From an uncultured Pelagibacteraceae bacterium (lineage in GTDB: Bacteria; Pseudomonadota; Alphaproteobacteria; Pelagibacterales; Pelagibacteraceae), in NCBI GenBank assembly GCA_902600485.1, contig CACKJD010000004.1:37137-101136 (forward strand): 64,000 nucleotides of DNA, read 5' to 3'. The notes beneath the pieces were generated by a model that saw nothing but the letters and a program-made list of their open reading frames with translations, was not told the origin of the DNA and did no database searches. A program made the position numbers and the translations under genes. Below are positions 12,592-23,711 of the stretch, one piece after another (within the stretch, counting starts at the first letter, position 1; every line of letters begins with the position of its first letter).

Positions 12592-12820
12592 AAAAATTCT
12601 TAGTGGAGTTGTTGTAAGTGATAAACCAAACAAAACAATTACTGTTTTAGTTGAGCGAAAATATCAACATCCTTTATTTAAAAAAGTAATTAAAGTGAGG
12701 AAAAAATTTAGTGCTCATGATGAAAATAATAAATTTAAAAATGGTGATAAAGTAAAGATAATAGAGTGTAAGCCATATTCAAAAACAAAAAAATTTCAAG
12801 TTATGGAGGATAACAAGTGA
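12584..12820 (+). CDS. rpsQ: 30S ribosomal protein S17 (GTG start at 12584 preferred over the ORF-track TTG at 12569)
   Basis: [35 protein letters not shown]; order; V-P-K-K start matches the family N-terminus. Confidence 0.95.
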   Translation: MPKKILSGVVVSDKPNKTITVLVERKYQHPLFKKVIKVRKKFSAHDENNKFKNGDKVKIIECKPYSKTKKFQVMEDNK

Positions 12821-13185
12821 TACAAGTGCAAACAGAATTAAATGTAGCTGACAATACCGGTGCTAAAAGAATAGAATGTATTAAGGTTCTAGGAGGTTCA
12901 AAAAGAAGATACGCGAGTATAGGTGATACAATTGTTGTGGCTGTTAAGGAGGCAATTCCAAAGGGTAAAGTTAAAAAAGGCTCTGTACACAAAGCTGTAG
13001 TTGTTAGAGTTAAAAAAGGTATTCATAGAGATGATGGTTCAAAAGTTAAATTTGATAATAATGCAGCAGTATTGACTGATGATAAAGGAGAACCAATAGG
13101 AACAAGAATATTTGGACCTGTTACAAGAGAGTTGCGTGGTAGAGGACAGATGAAGATAATATCACTTGCACCAGAGGTAATATAA
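12817..13185 (+). CDS. rplN: 50S ribosomal protein L14
   Basis: [30 protein letters not shown] start overlapping rpsQ stop. Confidence 0.99.
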   Translation: MIQVQTELNVADNTGAKRIECIKVLGGSKRRYASIGDTIVVAVKEAIPKGKVKKGSVHKAVVVRVKKGIHRDDGSKVKFDNNAAVLTDDKGEPIGTRIFGPVTRELRGRGQMKIISLAPEVI

Positions 13186-13431
13186 ATGATTAAAAAAGGA
13201 TTAAATGTAAAAATACTAACTGGTAAGGATAAAAATAAAACTGGTGAAGTAATTGAAGTGGATAGAAACAATGACAGGGTTAAAGTTAAAGGCACAAATA
13301 TGATTAAAAAACATGTCAAAACGACAAAAGATAAAAAAGGTGGAATATTTGAAAAAGAGAATTTTATACATATTTCAAACGTTGTTATTTTAAAAACAGA
13401 AAAGAAAAAAGAGACCAGTAAACAAAAATGA
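13186..13431 (+). CDS. rplX: 50S ribosomal protein L24
   Basis: [20 protein letters not shown]; order. Confidence 0.97.
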   Translation: MIKKGLNVKILTGKDKNKTGEVIEVDRNNDRVKVKGTNMIKKHVKTTKDKKGGIFEKENFIHISNVVILKTEKKKETSKQK

Positions 13432-13982
13432 CACCAAGATTAAAAGAGCTTTATAAAAATGAAATCAAAAATTCTCTTAAGGAGAAGTATGGATTTAAAA
13501 ATCTTAATATGTCTCCAGAATTAACAAAAATTGTCATAAATATGGGCCTTGGTATAGATGGCAACGATAATAAGATTATCAAATCATGTGAAGAAGATTT
13601 GTCCAAAATTACTGGTCAAAAACCTGTAATTACTAAATTTAAAAAATCTATATCGAATTTTAAAACAAGAAAGGATACCAAAGCTGGTTTAAAGGTTACT
13701 TTAAGAAAAAATAAAATGTACGAATTTATTGATAGACTTGTAAATATAGCACTACCACGTATTAAAGATTTTAGAGGTTTATCTACGAATGGCTTCGATA
13801 ACTTTGGAAATTATACTTTTGGTGTAAAAGAACACATTATTTTCCCTGAAGTTAATTTTGATAAGGTAGACAAAATTAGAGGTTTAGATATTTCAATCGT
13901 TATAAAATCAATTTCAAAAGAACATAGCTTGGAATTATTAAAAAAATTTAATTTTCCATTTAAAACAGAAAGGAGTAATTAA
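13428..13982 (+). CDS. rplE: 50S ribosomal protein L5
   Basis: [34 protein letters not shown]. Confidence 0.98.
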   Translation: MTPRLKELYKNEIKNSLKEKYGFKNLNMSPELTKIVINMGLGIDGNDNKIIKSCEEDLSKITGQKPVITKFKKSISNFKTRKDTKAGLKVTLRKNKMYEFIDRLVNIALPRIKDFRGLSTNGFDNFGNYTFGVKEHIIFPEVNFDKVDKIRGLDISIVIKSISKEHSLELLKKFNFPFKTERSN

Positions 13983-14287
13983 TGGCAAAACTTAGTTCTG
14001 TAAACAAAAACAATAGAAGAATTAAACTTTCAGAAAAATTTTTTAAAAAAAGAGAAAATTTGAAAAAAATTGTAATGAACAAAAACCTACCATTAGAGGA
14101 AAGATTTAAGGCTCAACAAAAATTGTCAAAATTGCCTAGAAATTCTGCAAAAAATAGAGTTAGAAATAGATGTCAGATCACTGGAAGGCCTCATGGTGTA
14201 TATAGAAAATTAAAAATTTCAAGGATAGCTTTAAGACAATTAGGTCTTCAAGGTAAAATCCCTGGAATGGTAAAATCAAGTTGGTAG
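13982..14287 (+). CDS. rpsN: 30S ribosomal protein S14
   Basis: PRNSAKNRVRNRCQITGRPHGVYRKLKISRIALRQ. Confidence 0.98.
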   Translation: MAKLSSVNKNNRRIKLSEKFFKKRENLKKIVMNKNLPLEERFKAQQKLSKLPRNSAKNRVRNRCQITGRPHGVYRKLKISRIALRQLGLQGKIPGMVKSSW

Positions 14288-14299
14288 AAAGGAAAATTT

Positions 14300-14695
14300 A
14301 TGAGTTTAAGTGACCCAATTGGAGATATGATAGCAAGAATTAAAAATTCTCAAATGAGAAATCACAAAAAAGTAGAAATGCCTTCATCAAACTTTAAAAC
14401 TAAAATTGCAGATGTTTTAAAGAACGAGGGTTATATAAATAATTTTAATGTTGCAAATAGTGATAACAAAAATATTTTAACAATTGATCTAAAATACAAT
14501 TCTGGATCACCTGTTATTAGTGTAATAGAAAGAGTATCAAGACCTGGTAGACGAATATTTTCTAGCGCCGAAAGTTTACCAAAAATTAACAATGGTCTTG
14601 GTATAGCAATTGTATCAACACCAAAAGGTGTAATGACTGATATTGAAGCAAGAAAACAAAAAGTAGGTGGTGAAGTGATCTGTAAGGTTTTTTAA
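14300..14695 (+). CDS. rpsH: 30S ribosomal protein S8
   Basis: MSLSDPIGDMIARIKNSQMR; GIAIVSTPKGVMTDIEARKQKVGGEVIC. Confidence 0.98.
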   Translation: MSLSDPIGDMIARIKNSQMRNHKKVEMPSSNFKTKIADVLKNEGYINNFNVANSDNKNILTIDLKYNSGSPVISVIERVSRPGRRIFSSAESLPKINNGLGIAIVSTPKGVMTDIEARKQKVGGEVICKVF

Positions 14696-15234
14696 TGTCT
14701 AAAATAGGAAAAATAAATATTTCAATACCTGAGAAAGTAAAAGTTTTACTTTCTGGTTCTGATATTAATATAGAAGGACCATTTGGCAAACAATCAATTA
14801 AAATTAATTTAGATGTTTTTGAATTAAAAATAAATGAAGGAAAAGATATATCTATCAAACCCAAGAAGATAGATGACACAACAAAAAGACTCTGGGGCAT
14901 GAATAGAAGTTTAATTAATAATGCTATTATTGGCTCAAGTGTAGGATTTGAAAAAATTCTGGAATTAAGTGGTGTTGGATACAGAGCTGCACTTAAAGGT
15001 AATAAATTAAATCTCCAGCTAGGCTTTAGTCATGACATTAATTTTGATATCCCAAGTGACATTAAAATTGTAGTTGAAAAACAAACTATAATAAAAATTA
15101 CAGGTATGGATAAGCAAAAAGTCGGAATGATCGCTTCACAGATAAAATCTTTTAGGCCACCTGAACCTTATAAAGGAAAAGGTATAAGAGAAAAGGGTCA
15201 ATATGTTTTGAAAAAAGAGGGAAAGAAGAAGTAA
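14695..15234 (+). CDS. rplF: 50S ribosomal protein L6
   Basis: [50 protein letters not shown]. Confidence 0.98.
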   Translation: MSKIGKINISIPEKVKVLLSGSDINIEGPFGKQSIKINLDVFELKINEGKDISIKPKKIDDTTKRLWGMNRSLINNAIIGSSVGFEKILELSGVGYRAALKGNKLNLQLGFSHDINFDIPSDIKIVVEKQTIIKITGMDKQKVGMIASQIKSFRPPEPYKGKGIREKGQYVLKKEGKKK

Positions 15235-15590
15235 TGAAACTAAGTACTATACAAAGAAAAAAATTTAGAGTTAGAAATAAATTAAAAAGAAACGCGAGCA
15301 GTGATAGATATAGATTAAGTGTTTCAAGAAGCTTAAAGAATTTTTCAGCTCAAATTATTGATGATGTAAATAATAAAACTTTACTGTCTGCTTCCTCTAT
15401 AGAGAAAGACATTAAAAACGCACCTAAAACAAATAAAATTTCAATTTCTAAAGTTGTTGCAGAAAAACTTGCGAAGAAAGCTATAGAAAAAAATATTAAA
15501 AAAATTTATTTTGATAGAGGCAAATTTAAATATCATGGCAGAGTTAAAGAATTTGCTGAAACATTAAGAAAAAACGGTATGGAATTCTAA
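15234..15590 (+). CDS. rplR: 50S ribosomal protein L18
   Basis: [41 protein letters not shown]. Confidence 0.97.
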   Translation: MKLSTIQRKKFRVRNKLKRNASSDRYRLSVSRSLKNFSAQIIDDVNNKTLLSASSIEKDIKNAPKTNKISISKVVAEKLAKKAIEKNIKKIYFDRGKFKYHGRVKEFAETLRKNGMEF

Positions 15591-16087
15591 TGCAAAAAGA
15601 TGATTTTATTGAAAAATTAGTTCACGTTAATAGAATAACCAAAGTAGTCAAAGGAGGAAGACGATTTGGTTTTTCAGCTTTAGTTGTTGTTGGAAATCAA
15701 AATGGAAAAATAGGCATTGCTCATGCTAAGGCAAAACAAGTTCCAGATGCTATTAAAAAGGCAAATGAATTAGCAAGAAGAAATTTAGTTCAAATACCTT
15801 TAAGAGAAGGTAGGACAATACATCATGATATATATGGAAAAGATGGAGCCGGAAAAATTAAAATGAGAGCCGCTCCAAAAGGAACAGGAATTATTGCAGG
15901 TGGACCTGTAAGAGCAGTTTGTGAAGTCCTTGGTATAAGAGATGTTGTAGCAAAATCATTAGGAACAGCTAACCCTCATAACGTAATAAGAGCTTGTTTA
16001 AAAGCTTTAAAAAAACAAAACTCACCAAAACAAATTTCAATCATAAGAAATAAAAAAATTGCAGAGATCATTGAAAAAAGAGGATAA
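15590..16087 (+). CDS. rpsE: 30S ribosomal protein S5
   Basis: [24 protein letters not shown]; order. Confidence 0.98.
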   Translation: MQKDDFIEKLVHVNRITKVVKGGRRFGFSALVVVGNQNGKIGIAHAKAKQVPDAIKKANELARRNLVQIPLREGRTIHHDIYGKDGAGKIKMRAAPKGTGIIAGGPVRAVCEVLGIRDVVAKSLGTANPHNVIRACLKALKKQNSPKQISIIRNKKIAEIIEKRG

Positions 16088-16537
16088 ATGTTAAATAATT
16101 TAAAAAAGCTTAAAGAAAAAAAAATTAGAGTTGGTAGAGGCATTGGATCAGGTAAAGGTAAAACATCTGGTAGAGGTGTAAAAGGTCAAAAATCAAGATC
16201 AGGTGTAGCTATTAAAAGTTTTGAAGGTGGTCAAATGCCTTTGTATAGAAGACTTCCAAAAAGAGGTTTTAATGCAATACATAAAAAAGAAATTGGACTA
16301 TTAAATTTGTCAGATATACAAGCGTTTATTCAATCTAAAAAGATTAATCCTTCTGATAAAATTGACTTAGAGTTATTAAAAAAACTAAATATTTTAAAAA
16401 AAAAATATAAAAAACTCAAAGTACTGGGAAACGGTGATGTCAAAGAAAAATTAAACATTGAGGTTAATTATTTATCTAATTCAGCTAAAACAAAACTTGA
16501 AAAGTTAGGCTCAAATATAAAAATTATTAACAAATAA
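16088..16537 (+). CDS. rplO: 50S ribosomal protein L15
   Basis: RVGRGIGSGKGKTSGRGVKGQKSRSG...FEGGQMPLYRRLPKRGF. Confidence 0.98.
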   Translation: MLNNLKKLKEKKIRVGRGIGSGKGKTSGRGVKGQKSRSGVAIKSFEGGQMPLYRRLPKRGFNAIHKKEIGLLNLSDIQAFIQSKKINPSDKIDLELLKKLNILKKKYKKLKVLGNGDVKEKLNIEVNYLSNSAKTKLEKLGSNIKIINK

Positions 16538-16544
16538 ATTTAAT

Positions 16545-17825
16545 ATGAGCACAATTGCCCAATCAGGAGATTTAAAAAATCGTATAATTTTCACTATTTT
16601 TATCTTAGCGATATATAGATTTGGAACTTTCGTACCATTACCAGGAATTGACCCTGATCAATTAAAAATTATGATGGAGGGTAATCAAAAAGGTCTCTTG
16701 GGAATGTTTAATGTTTTTGCTGGCGGCGCAGTAAGTCGTATGGCTATTTTTGCTCTTGGTATTATGCCGTATATATCCTCAGCCATTATTGTACAACTTT
16801 TAACAGGCGTTTCAGATTATTTTAAAAATTTGAAAAGCCAAGGTGAAATTGGAAGAAAGAAAATTACACAAATAACTAGATATGGAACTGTATTACTTGC
16901 AACAATTCAAGGATACGGACTCTCTGTTGGTTTAGAGGCATCTTCGGGTTTAGTAATTAACCCTGGAATTTTTTTTAAAGTCTCCACTGTCACTACAATT
17001 GTTGCAGGAACTGTTTTTTTGATGTGGTTGGGGGAACAAATTACTCAAAGAGGAATTGGAAATGGAATTTCTTTAATAATATTTTCTGGAATAGTAGCTG
17101 AAATCCCACGTGCGTTGGTTACTACTTTTGAATTAGGTAGAACAGGTGCAATTTCAACTGTTATGATAATCTTTATATTTTTATTATTAATAGCCACAAT
17201 AATGTTTGTTGTTTTTATGGAAAGAGCTCTTAGAAAAATTCTTATCAACTATCCTAAAAGACAAATGGGTAATAAGATGTATGGAGGTGAATCATCACAT
17301 TTACCTTTAAAGATAAATACTGCAGGAGTTATACCTGCAATTTTTGCATCAGCTCTTCTACTTTTACCCGTTACAATGTCAAATTTCAATTTTTCCTCTA
17401 ACGATACAGTGACTTCATTTGCATCTTATTTTACACAGGGCCAACCTTTGTATATGTTGCTGTATGCTGCAGGAATTATATTCTTTACTTTTTTTTACAC
17501 CTCAATAACTTTTAATCCTGTTGAAACTGCTGAAAATTTAAGAAAATATGGAGGATTTGTTCCAGGTATAAGACCAGGTGAGAGCACAGCAATATATATT
17601 GATCAAATCCTTACAAGATTAACAACAATAGGCGCTTTGTATCTGACATTAGTTTGTTTGATGCCCGAATTCTTAATTTCAAAATACCCTATACCGTTTT
17701 ATTTAGGTGGCGCATCGATATTAATTGTAGTTGTAGTTGCAATAGATACAGTTACTCAAATACAAACAAGATTAATGAGCGCCCAGTATGAACAATTAAT
17801 TAAAAAAACAAAATTTGGCAGATAA
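16545..17825 (+). CDS. secY: preprotein translocase subunit SecY
   Basis: 426 aa polytopic; YRFGTFVPLPGID, GIMPYISSAIIVQLL, GERITQRGIGNG-like motif. Confidence 0.98.
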   Translation: MSTIAQSGDLKNRIIFTIFILAIYRFGTFVPLPGIDPDQLKIMMEGNQKGLLGMFNVFAGGAVSRMAIFALGIMPYISSAIIVQLLTGVSDYFKNLKSQGEIGRKKITQITRYGTVLLATIQGYGLSVGLEASSGLVINPGIFFKVSTVTTIVAGTVFLMWLGEQITQRGIGNGISLIIFSGIVAEIPRALVTTFELGRTGAISTVMIIFIFLLLIATIMFVVFMERALRKILINYPKRQMGNKMYGGESSHLPLKINTAGVIPAIFASALLLLPVTMSNFNFSSNDTVTSFASYFTQGQPLYMLLYAAGIIFFTFFYTSITFNPVETAENLRKYGGFVPGIRPGESTAIYIDQILTRLTTIGALYLTLVCLMPEFLISKYPIPFYLGGASILIVVVVAIDTVTQIQTRLMSAQYEQLIKKTKFGR

Positions 17826-17827
17826 AA

Positions 17828-18391
17828 GTGAATATAATACTATTTGGTCCCCCTGGTGCAGGAAAAGGAACTCAAGCTAAAAATTTAGAAAAAAAATTAA
17901 ACAACTTTCAAGTATCAACTGGCGATATTTTAAGAGATGAAATAAAGAAAGAATCAGAAATAGGAAGAACAATAATTAATTATATGAATGAAGGTAAGTT
18001 TGTTGATGATAAAATTGTAAATAGTTTAATAAAAAAAGTGGTATTTGATAAACAAAAAAAAGGAAAACTTATTTTTGATGGTTATCCTAGAACTTTAGAT
18101 CAAGCTAAAAATTTAGATTTATGGTTAACTAATTCAGATCAAAAAATTGATTTTATTTTTTTTCTTAATGTAAATAAGGATACAATTATTCAAAGGATTA
18201 AAAAAAGAAAAATCATAGAAAATAGATCTGATGATGATTTAGATACTATTCTAAAGAGATACGATACTTATATGGAAACAACCAGACCTGTTTTAAATTA
18301 TTACTCAACTAATTCCAATTTTAATGAAATTGATGGGGCTTTAAAAATCGCTGAAATTACTAGTAAAATCAATGATATTTTAAAGGTTTAA
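17828..18391 (+). CDS. adk: adenylate kinase (GTG start)
   Basis: NIILFGPPGAGKGTQAKNLE, DGYPRTLDQA. Confidence 0.97.
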   Translation: MNIILFGPPGAGKGTQAKNLEKKLNNFQVSTGDILRDEIKKESEIGRTIINYMNEGKFVDDKIVNSLIKKVVFDKQKKGKLIFDGYPRTLDQAKNLDLWLTNSDQKIDFIFFLNVNKDTIIQRIKKRKIIENRSDDDLDTILKRYDTYMETTRPVLNYYSTNSNFNEIDGALKIAEITSKINDILKV

Positions 18392-18394
18392 AAG

Positions 18395-18422
18395 TTGACT
18401 TTAAATCAACTTCTTATATAAA
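18395..18422 (+). promoter_or_regulatory. candidate internal promoter upstream of rpsM (alpha operon)
   Basis: TTGACT (18395-18400), 16-nt spacer, TATAAA (18417-18422) in the 53-nt adk-rpsM spacer. Confidence 0.45.
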
Positions 18423-18444
18423 AGGCATGATTTAATCTCAAATT

Positions 18445-18828
18445 ATGGCTCGTATCGCTGGTGTAAATATTCCGCAAAATAAAATTGTCCAGGTTGGACT
18501 TACTTATATATACGGTATAGGTGATAAATTCTCTAAACAGATCTGCAAAGATCTAGATATTGCCAAACCTACTAGAGTTAATCAACTAACAGACGATCAA
18601 ATTTTAAAGATAAGAGAATATATAGATAAACATTTTTCTGTTGAGGGAGATCTTAGAAGAGATAACTCAATGAGCATAAAACGCCTTATTGATTTGGCAT
18701 GCTATAGAGGTTCAAGACATAAGAAAAAATTACCTGTAAGAGGTCAGAGAACAAGATGTAACGCTAGAACAAGAAAAGGTAAAGCAATAGCAATAGCTGG
18801 TAAAAAGTTAACACCTTTAAAGAAATAA
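18445..18828 (+). CDS. rpsM: 30S ribosomal protein S13
   Basis: [40 protein letters not shown]. Confidence 0.98.
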   Translation: MARIAGVNIPQNKIVQVGLTYIYGIGDKFSKQICKDLDIAKPTRVNQLTDDQILKIREYIDKHFSVEGDLRRDNSMSIKRLIDLACYRGSRHKKKLPVRGQRTRCNARTRKGKAIAIAGKKLTPLKK

Positions 18829-18831
18829 TTT

Positions 18832-19275
18832 ATGGCTAAAAATAAAGAGACAGATAACAAAAACGATAACAAGGAACAAAAAGTAGTTAAAAAGAGCTCC
18901 TATTCAAAAAAGAAAAAAATAAAAAAAAATATACCTAGCGGAATAGCGTATGTTCAGTCTAGTTTTAACAATACAATTGTTTCAATTGCTGATACTGAGG
19001 GAAATATTATCTCCTGGTCTTCTGCAGGTCAAAAAGGTTTTAAAGGATCAAGGAAATCAACGCCCTACGCAGCTCAGATAGCTGCTGACTCAGCGGCTAC
19101 AAAGGCTTTAGAATTTGGAATGAAAACATTAACAGTTGAAATAAAAGGTCCAGGTTCAGGAAGAGAAACTGCATTAAGAGCTTTACAAGCCAGGGGTTTT
19201 AAAATTTTATCAATTAAAGATACTACACCAATGCCTCATAATGGAACAAGACCACCAAAAAAAAGGAGAGTTTAA
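18832..19275 (+). CDS. rpsK: 30S ribosomal protein S11 with Lys-rich N-terminal extension
   Basis: [46 protein letters not shown]. Confidence 0.98.
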   Translation: MAKNKETDNKNDNKEQKVVKKSSYSKKKKIKKNIPSGIAYVQSSFNNTIVSIADTEGNIISWSSAGQKGFKGSRKSTPYAAQIAADSAATKALEFGMKTLTVEIKGPGSGRETALRALQARGFKILSIKDTTPMPHNGTRPPKKRRV

Positions 19276-20303
19276 TGGAAAACGCAGAAATAAATGTAAA
19301 AAATTGGAAATCATTAATAAAACCAGGAAAATTAGATGTTAATTTAAGCGAGGACAAATCTTACGCAAAAGTAATTGCTGAACCATTAGAAAAAGGATAT
19401 GGACTTACTTTAGGAAATTCTTTAAGAAGAATTCTACTTTCATCTATTAGAGGTACAGCAGTCACTGCAATTCAAATAGATGGTGTGCTTCACGAGTTTA
19501 CTTCAATAAAAGGTGTTAGAGAAGATGTTACAGATATTGTTTTAAATGTTAAGTCTTTAGCATTAAAAAGTAACTCAGAGGGTTCAAAAAAATTAATTTT
19601 AGATGCTAAAGGTCCAGGTGTAATAAAAGCCTCAAATATAACTCCAGTTAATGAAATAGAAATATTAAATCCAGACCTTGTGATTTGTAATTTAGATGAA
19701 AATACCAATTTTCACATGGAAATGACCGTTGGAACTGGAAAAGGGTATGTACCTGCAGATCTTAACAAACCAGAAGAGCCTCCATTAGGTCTAATACCTA
19801 TAGACTCTTTATTTAGCCCTGTTAAGAAAGTCTCATATTCAGTTAGTACAGCTAGGGAAGGTAAAGCACTTGACTACGATAAATTAACTATGGAAGTGGA
19901 AACTAATGGTTCAATATCTGCAGAGGATGCGTTAGCTTATTCGGCAAGAATTTTTCAAGATCAACTCGCTATGTTTGTAAACTTTGATGAGCCACAAGAG
20001 ATAGCAGTTACTGAATCACCTAAGGAACCTGAATTTAACAGAAATTTATTGAGAAAAGTTGATGAACTAGAACTTTCAGTAAGATCTATGAATTGTTTAA
20101 AAAACGATAACATTATATACATAGGTGATTTAGTTCAAAAATCAGAAGGTGAAATGTTAAGAACACCAAATTTTGGCAGAAAATCATTAAATGAAATTAA
20201 AGAAATTTTAAATGGAATGTCACTTTATCTTGGAATGGAAATACCTAATTGGCCACCAGATAACATAGCTGAATTGTCTAAAAAATTAGAAGAAAGTATC
20301 TAA
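19275..20303 (+). CDS. rpoA: DNA-directed RNA polymerase alpha subunit
   Basis: [40 protein letters not shown]; alpha-CTD. Confidence 0.99.
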   Translation: MENAEINVKNWKSLIKPGKLDVNLSEDKSYAKVIAEPLEKGYGLTLGNSLRRILLSSIRGTAVTAIQIDGVLHEFTSIKGVREDVTDIVLNVKSLALKSNSEGSKKLILDAKGPGVIKASNITPVNEIEILNPDLVICNLDENTNFHMEMTVGTGKGYVPADLNKPEEPPLGLIPIDSLFSPVKKVSYSVSTAREGKALDYDKLTMEVETNGSISAEDALAYSARIFQDQLAMFVNFDEPQEIAVTESPKEPEFNRNLLRKVDELELSVRSMNCLKNDNIIYIGDLVQKSEGEMLRTPNFGRKSLNEIKEILNGMSLYLGMEIPNWPPDNIAELSKKLEESI

Positions 20304-20743
20304 TGAGACATAAACTTGGATATAAAAAGTTAAATAGAACGTCTGAACACAGAAAAGCTTTGATAAAGAATATGCTTAATTCATTGATTAAATATGAGCA
20401 AATTATAACAACTTTACCAAAAGCAAAACTTATAAAACCTCAAGCAGAAAAACTAATAACATTAGGAAAAAAGAAAAATTTAACTAATACAAGAGTTTTA
20501 ATTTCTAAATTACAAGATAAGACAAACGCTAATAAAGTCTTAAATACTTTATCAAAAAGATATGAAAAAAGACCAGGTGGATACACAAGAATAGTTAAAG
20601 CGGGTTATAGATATGGAGATAATTCACCTATGGCAGTTATTGAATTTGTAGACAGAGATGTTGAGGCAAAAAGAAAATTTAAAAAGAAAAAAAAAGAAGA
20701 CCTCAAACCAGAAGATAAGAATAAAAAACAAATTTCAGCATAA
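20303..20743 (+). CDS. rplQ: 50S ribosomal protein L17
   Basis: [28 protein letters not shown]. Confidence 0.98.
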   Translation: MRHKLGYKKLNRTSEHRKALIKNMLNSLIKYEQIITTLPKAKLIKPQAEKLITLGKKKNLTNTRVLISKLQDKTNANKVLNTLSKRYEKRPGGYTRIVKAGYRYGDNSPMAVIEFVDRDVEAKRKFKKKKKEDLKPEDKNKKQISA

Positions 20744-20757
20744 ATAATTTTAGGCAC

Positions 20758-21660
20758 ATGAATAGGTCTTATAAAATAAAACCAGTTCATACATCTATGC
20801 GTTTAGATAGATGGATTAAAAACAATATAGGCAAATATCCTCAATCTTTATTAGAAAAATCGATAAGAAATGGAAAAATTAAATTAAATAAGAAAAAAAC
20901 AATCTCATCATATAGATTACAAATTGGAGATGAAATAAATTTTTATAATTTCGATTATAAATTCAAACCAAAAGATAACTCTATATATAAACCTTCTAAA
21001 AAAAATTTAGATGAAAATGAAAAATCATTGATAAGTGATAATGATGATTTTATAGTAATAAATAAAAAATCTGGTATTTCCTCGCAAGGTGGAACAAAAT
21101 CAAAAAATAATTTAATAGATATTTTTTCTAATAGCTCCTTATTTGAAGATACAAAACCTTATTCAGTTCATCGCTTAGATAAAGAAACAACAGGTGTAAT
21201 GATTATTGCAAAAAATTATAATAGTGCAAAATTATTGACTACACTATTTAGATTGAAAAAAATTCATAAAACTTATTTAGCTATTTGTCATGGAATATTT
21301 AAAAAGAAAAAGGGAGAAATAAGAGGAAATTTAGTAAAATATGAAAAAGAAAAAAAAATTACTGAGTTAGCAATTACAAATTATAATGTAATTAATTCAA
21401 ATAATTTTTTTAGTTTTGTTGAGCTCAAACCAATTACAGGAAGAAAACATCAATTAAGAAAACAACTTGCATTCATGGGTAATCCTATAGTTGGTGATAG
21501 TAAATATAATATTATCAAACAAAAAAATAAAAATGAAAAAAAATTAATGCTTCATGCTTATAAGATTAAATTTATGATAAATAATAAAAAATTTAATTTT
21601 GAGGCAAAACCTCCCGCATATTTTAATAATTATTTAAATAAAAAAAGATTAATAGTCTAA
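20758..21660 (+). CDS. RluC/RluD-family large-subunit rRNA pseudouridine synthase
   Basis: [19 protein letters not shown] catalytic motif plus N-terminal S4-like domain; [15 protein letters not shown]. Confidence 0.92.
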   Translation: MNRSYKIKPVHTSMRLDRWIKNNIGKYPQSLLEKSIRNGKIKLNKKKTISSYRLQIGDEINFYNFDYKFKPKDNSIYKPSKKNLDENEKSLISDNDDFIVINKKSGISSQGGTKSKNNLIDIFSNSSLFEDTKPYSVHRLDKETTGVMIIAKNYNSAKLLTTLFRLKKIHKTYLAICHGIFKKKKGEIRGNLVKYEKEKKITELAITNYNVINSNNFFSFVELKPITGRKHQLRKQLAFMGNPIVGDSKYNIIKQKNKNEKKLMLHAYKIKFMINNKKFNFEAKPPAYFNNYLNKKRLIV

Positions 21661-22269
21661 ATAATTTAACAAGTTTTTTTCTAATTTTTTTAATATTTCT
21701 GATTTACTAACCTTTTTAATTTTATTTATGTTTATGATCCCTTTATCACTAATACCGCAAGGAATAATTTTTTTATATTCATCTAAACTGTTTGAAAAAT
21801 TTAAAGAAAAACCGTGAAATGCAACCCACTTTTTTACCCGAATTCCTATAGCTGCAATTTTTTTAATTTCATTATTATGATTTGTCCATATACCAACATT
21901 TTTTCTATCATTGAAAGATTTAATATTTAATTCTTTTAAAGTGTTGATAATACTTTTTTCTATTGCTGAAATAAATTTTCTAATATCCTTTTTTCTTTTA
22001 TTCAAATCTATAACGAGGTAACAAATGATTTGACCTGGTCCATGCCATGTTATTTTTCCACCTCTATTTGTTTTTAAAATCTTAATAGATTTTTCAACTA
22101 TCTCTTTTTCTTTATAACTTGTTCCTGCAGTAAAAATTGACCTATGCTCTAAAAACCATATCAATTCTTTTTCATTATTACTTGTTAAATTTTGAACTCT
22201 TTCTTCAAGTAAATTAATTGCCTTTTTGTAATTTACAGGTTTTGTTGATTTTTTGATCTCTATATTCAT
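21649..22269 (-). CDS. lipB: octanoyl-(acyl carrier protein):protein N-octanoyltransferase
   Basis: [53 protein letters not shown]. Confidence 0.95.
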   Translation of the reverse strand: MNIEIKKSTKPVNYKKAINLLEERVQNLTSNNEKELIWFLEHRSIFTAGTSYKEKEIVEKSIKILKTNRGGKITWHGPGQIICYLVIDLNKRKKDIRKFISAIEKSIINTLKELNIKSFNDRKNVGIWTNHNNEIKKIAAIGIRVKKWVAFHGFSLNFSNSLDEYKKIIPCGISDKGIININKIKKVSKSEILKKLEKNLLNYLDY

Positions 22270-22331
22270 TTAAAAATTGTATTATATGTATTTTGTATTA
22301 ATAGTTCTAATAAATTTTAAAAGTTATAAAA

Positions 22332-23711
22332 ATGTCTACATTAAAAAAAAATAAAGATAAAAAAGTAAATTTTGAATTTAACAAGGAATATATAAAAGTT
22401 ATTGTAGAAAAAATCCAAAATAGCGATGTTGAATTTCTTTCAAACTCATTCAAAGAAATGCATCCTGCAGATGCCGCTGATATTATTGAACATTTAAATC
22501 AAAACGACCGTGAAAATTTGATAAAGTTGAATAACTTCAAAATTAATCCAGATATATTTGTAGAACTAAACGAAAATATTCAGTCTGAAATAGTAAAAAT
22601 GTTGTCATCTGAATCTATTGTTTTTATTTTAAAGAATTTAGAGTCTGATAATGCAATTAAAATTTTAGAAAATATTGATGAAGAAAATAAAAATCAAATT
22701 TTATCTTCTCTTCCACCTAAAGATAGATTTATTCTTTTAGAAAGCTTAAGTTATCCTGAAGATACTGCCGCTAGAATTATGCAAAGAGAATTCACAGCTA
22801 TTCCTAGTAATTGGTCTGTAGGACAAACAATTGATTATCTTAGAGAGAATAAAGATTTACCAGATCAATTTTTAGAAATTTATATAATAGACAGTGAATT
22901 TAAACCACTTGGAACTGTTCCTTCTTCTAAAGTTTTGCGAACTTCAAGAGAAACAAAAATGATTGATATAATGCTTGAGTCACAAGTTACAATACCAGTA
23001 GAAATGGACAAAGAAGAAGTTGGAAGGTTATTTGAAAATTATAACTTAAATTCTGCTGCTGTTATAGATAAAAACGGTAAATTAGTCGGCATGATTACAA
23101 GTGATGATATATTAACTGTTTTAAAAGAGGAAGCAGAAGAAGATACTTTAAGATTAGCAGGGGTAGGTGATGAAGAGATTACAGATGGAGTAATTAAAAA
23201 AACACAAAGACGTTTTAATTGGTTATTACTAAATTTATTTACTGCTTTTCTTGCAACATGGGTAATTAGTAAATTTGGTGCTACAATAGAACAAATGGTT
23301 GCCTTAGCATTTTTGATGCCAATAGTTGCTTCAATGGGTGGTAACGCAGGTATGCAAACTTTAGCTGTAACAATAAGAGGTATTGCTACGAATGACTTAA
23401 CAGACAGTAATTTTTTAAAAATTGTTTTAAAAGAATTTAATATTGGAGTTCTTAATGGAATAATTTTTGCAATTATCAGTGCGTTAATTGTGCAGTTATG
23501 GTTTAAAGATTATGTATTATCGATAATTATTTCTGTATCTATGATCCTAAACATGATTGTGGCTGGTTTATTTGGAATTTTAATACCAGTTACACTAAAA
23601 AAATTTAATATAGATCCCGCAATTGCATCAAGTGTTTTTGTGACAACAATTACTGATGTCATTGGTTTCCTCTCATTTTTAGGAATAGGCGCTTATTTTT
23701 TTTACAATTAA
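22332..23711 (+). CDS. mgtE: MgtE-family magnesium transporter
   Basis: EMHPADAADIIEHL N-domain, CBS pair, C-terminal TM with PIVASMGGNAGMQTLAVTIRG. Confidence 0.96.
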   Translation: MSTLKKNKDKKVNFEFNKEYIKVIVEKIQNSDVEFLSNSFKEMHPADAADIIEHLNQNDRENLIKLNNFKINPDIFVELNENIQSEIVKMLSSESIVFILKNLESDNAIKILENIDEENKNQILSSLPPKDRFILLESLSYPEDTAARIMQREFTAIPSNWSVGQTIDYLRENKDLPDQFLEIYIIDSEFKPLGTVPSSKVLRTSRETKMIDIMLESQVTIPVEMDKEEVGRLFENYNLNSAAVIDKNGKLVGMITSDDILTVLKEEAEEDTLRLAGVGDEEITDGVIKKTQRRFNWLLLNLFTAFLATWVISKFGATIEQMVALAFLMPIVASMGGNAGMQTLAVTIRGIATNDLTDSNFLKIVLKEFNIGVLNGIIFAIISALIVQLWFKDYVLSIIISVSMILNMIVAGLFGILIPVTLKKFNIDPAIASSVFVTTITDVIGFLSFLGIGAYFFYN

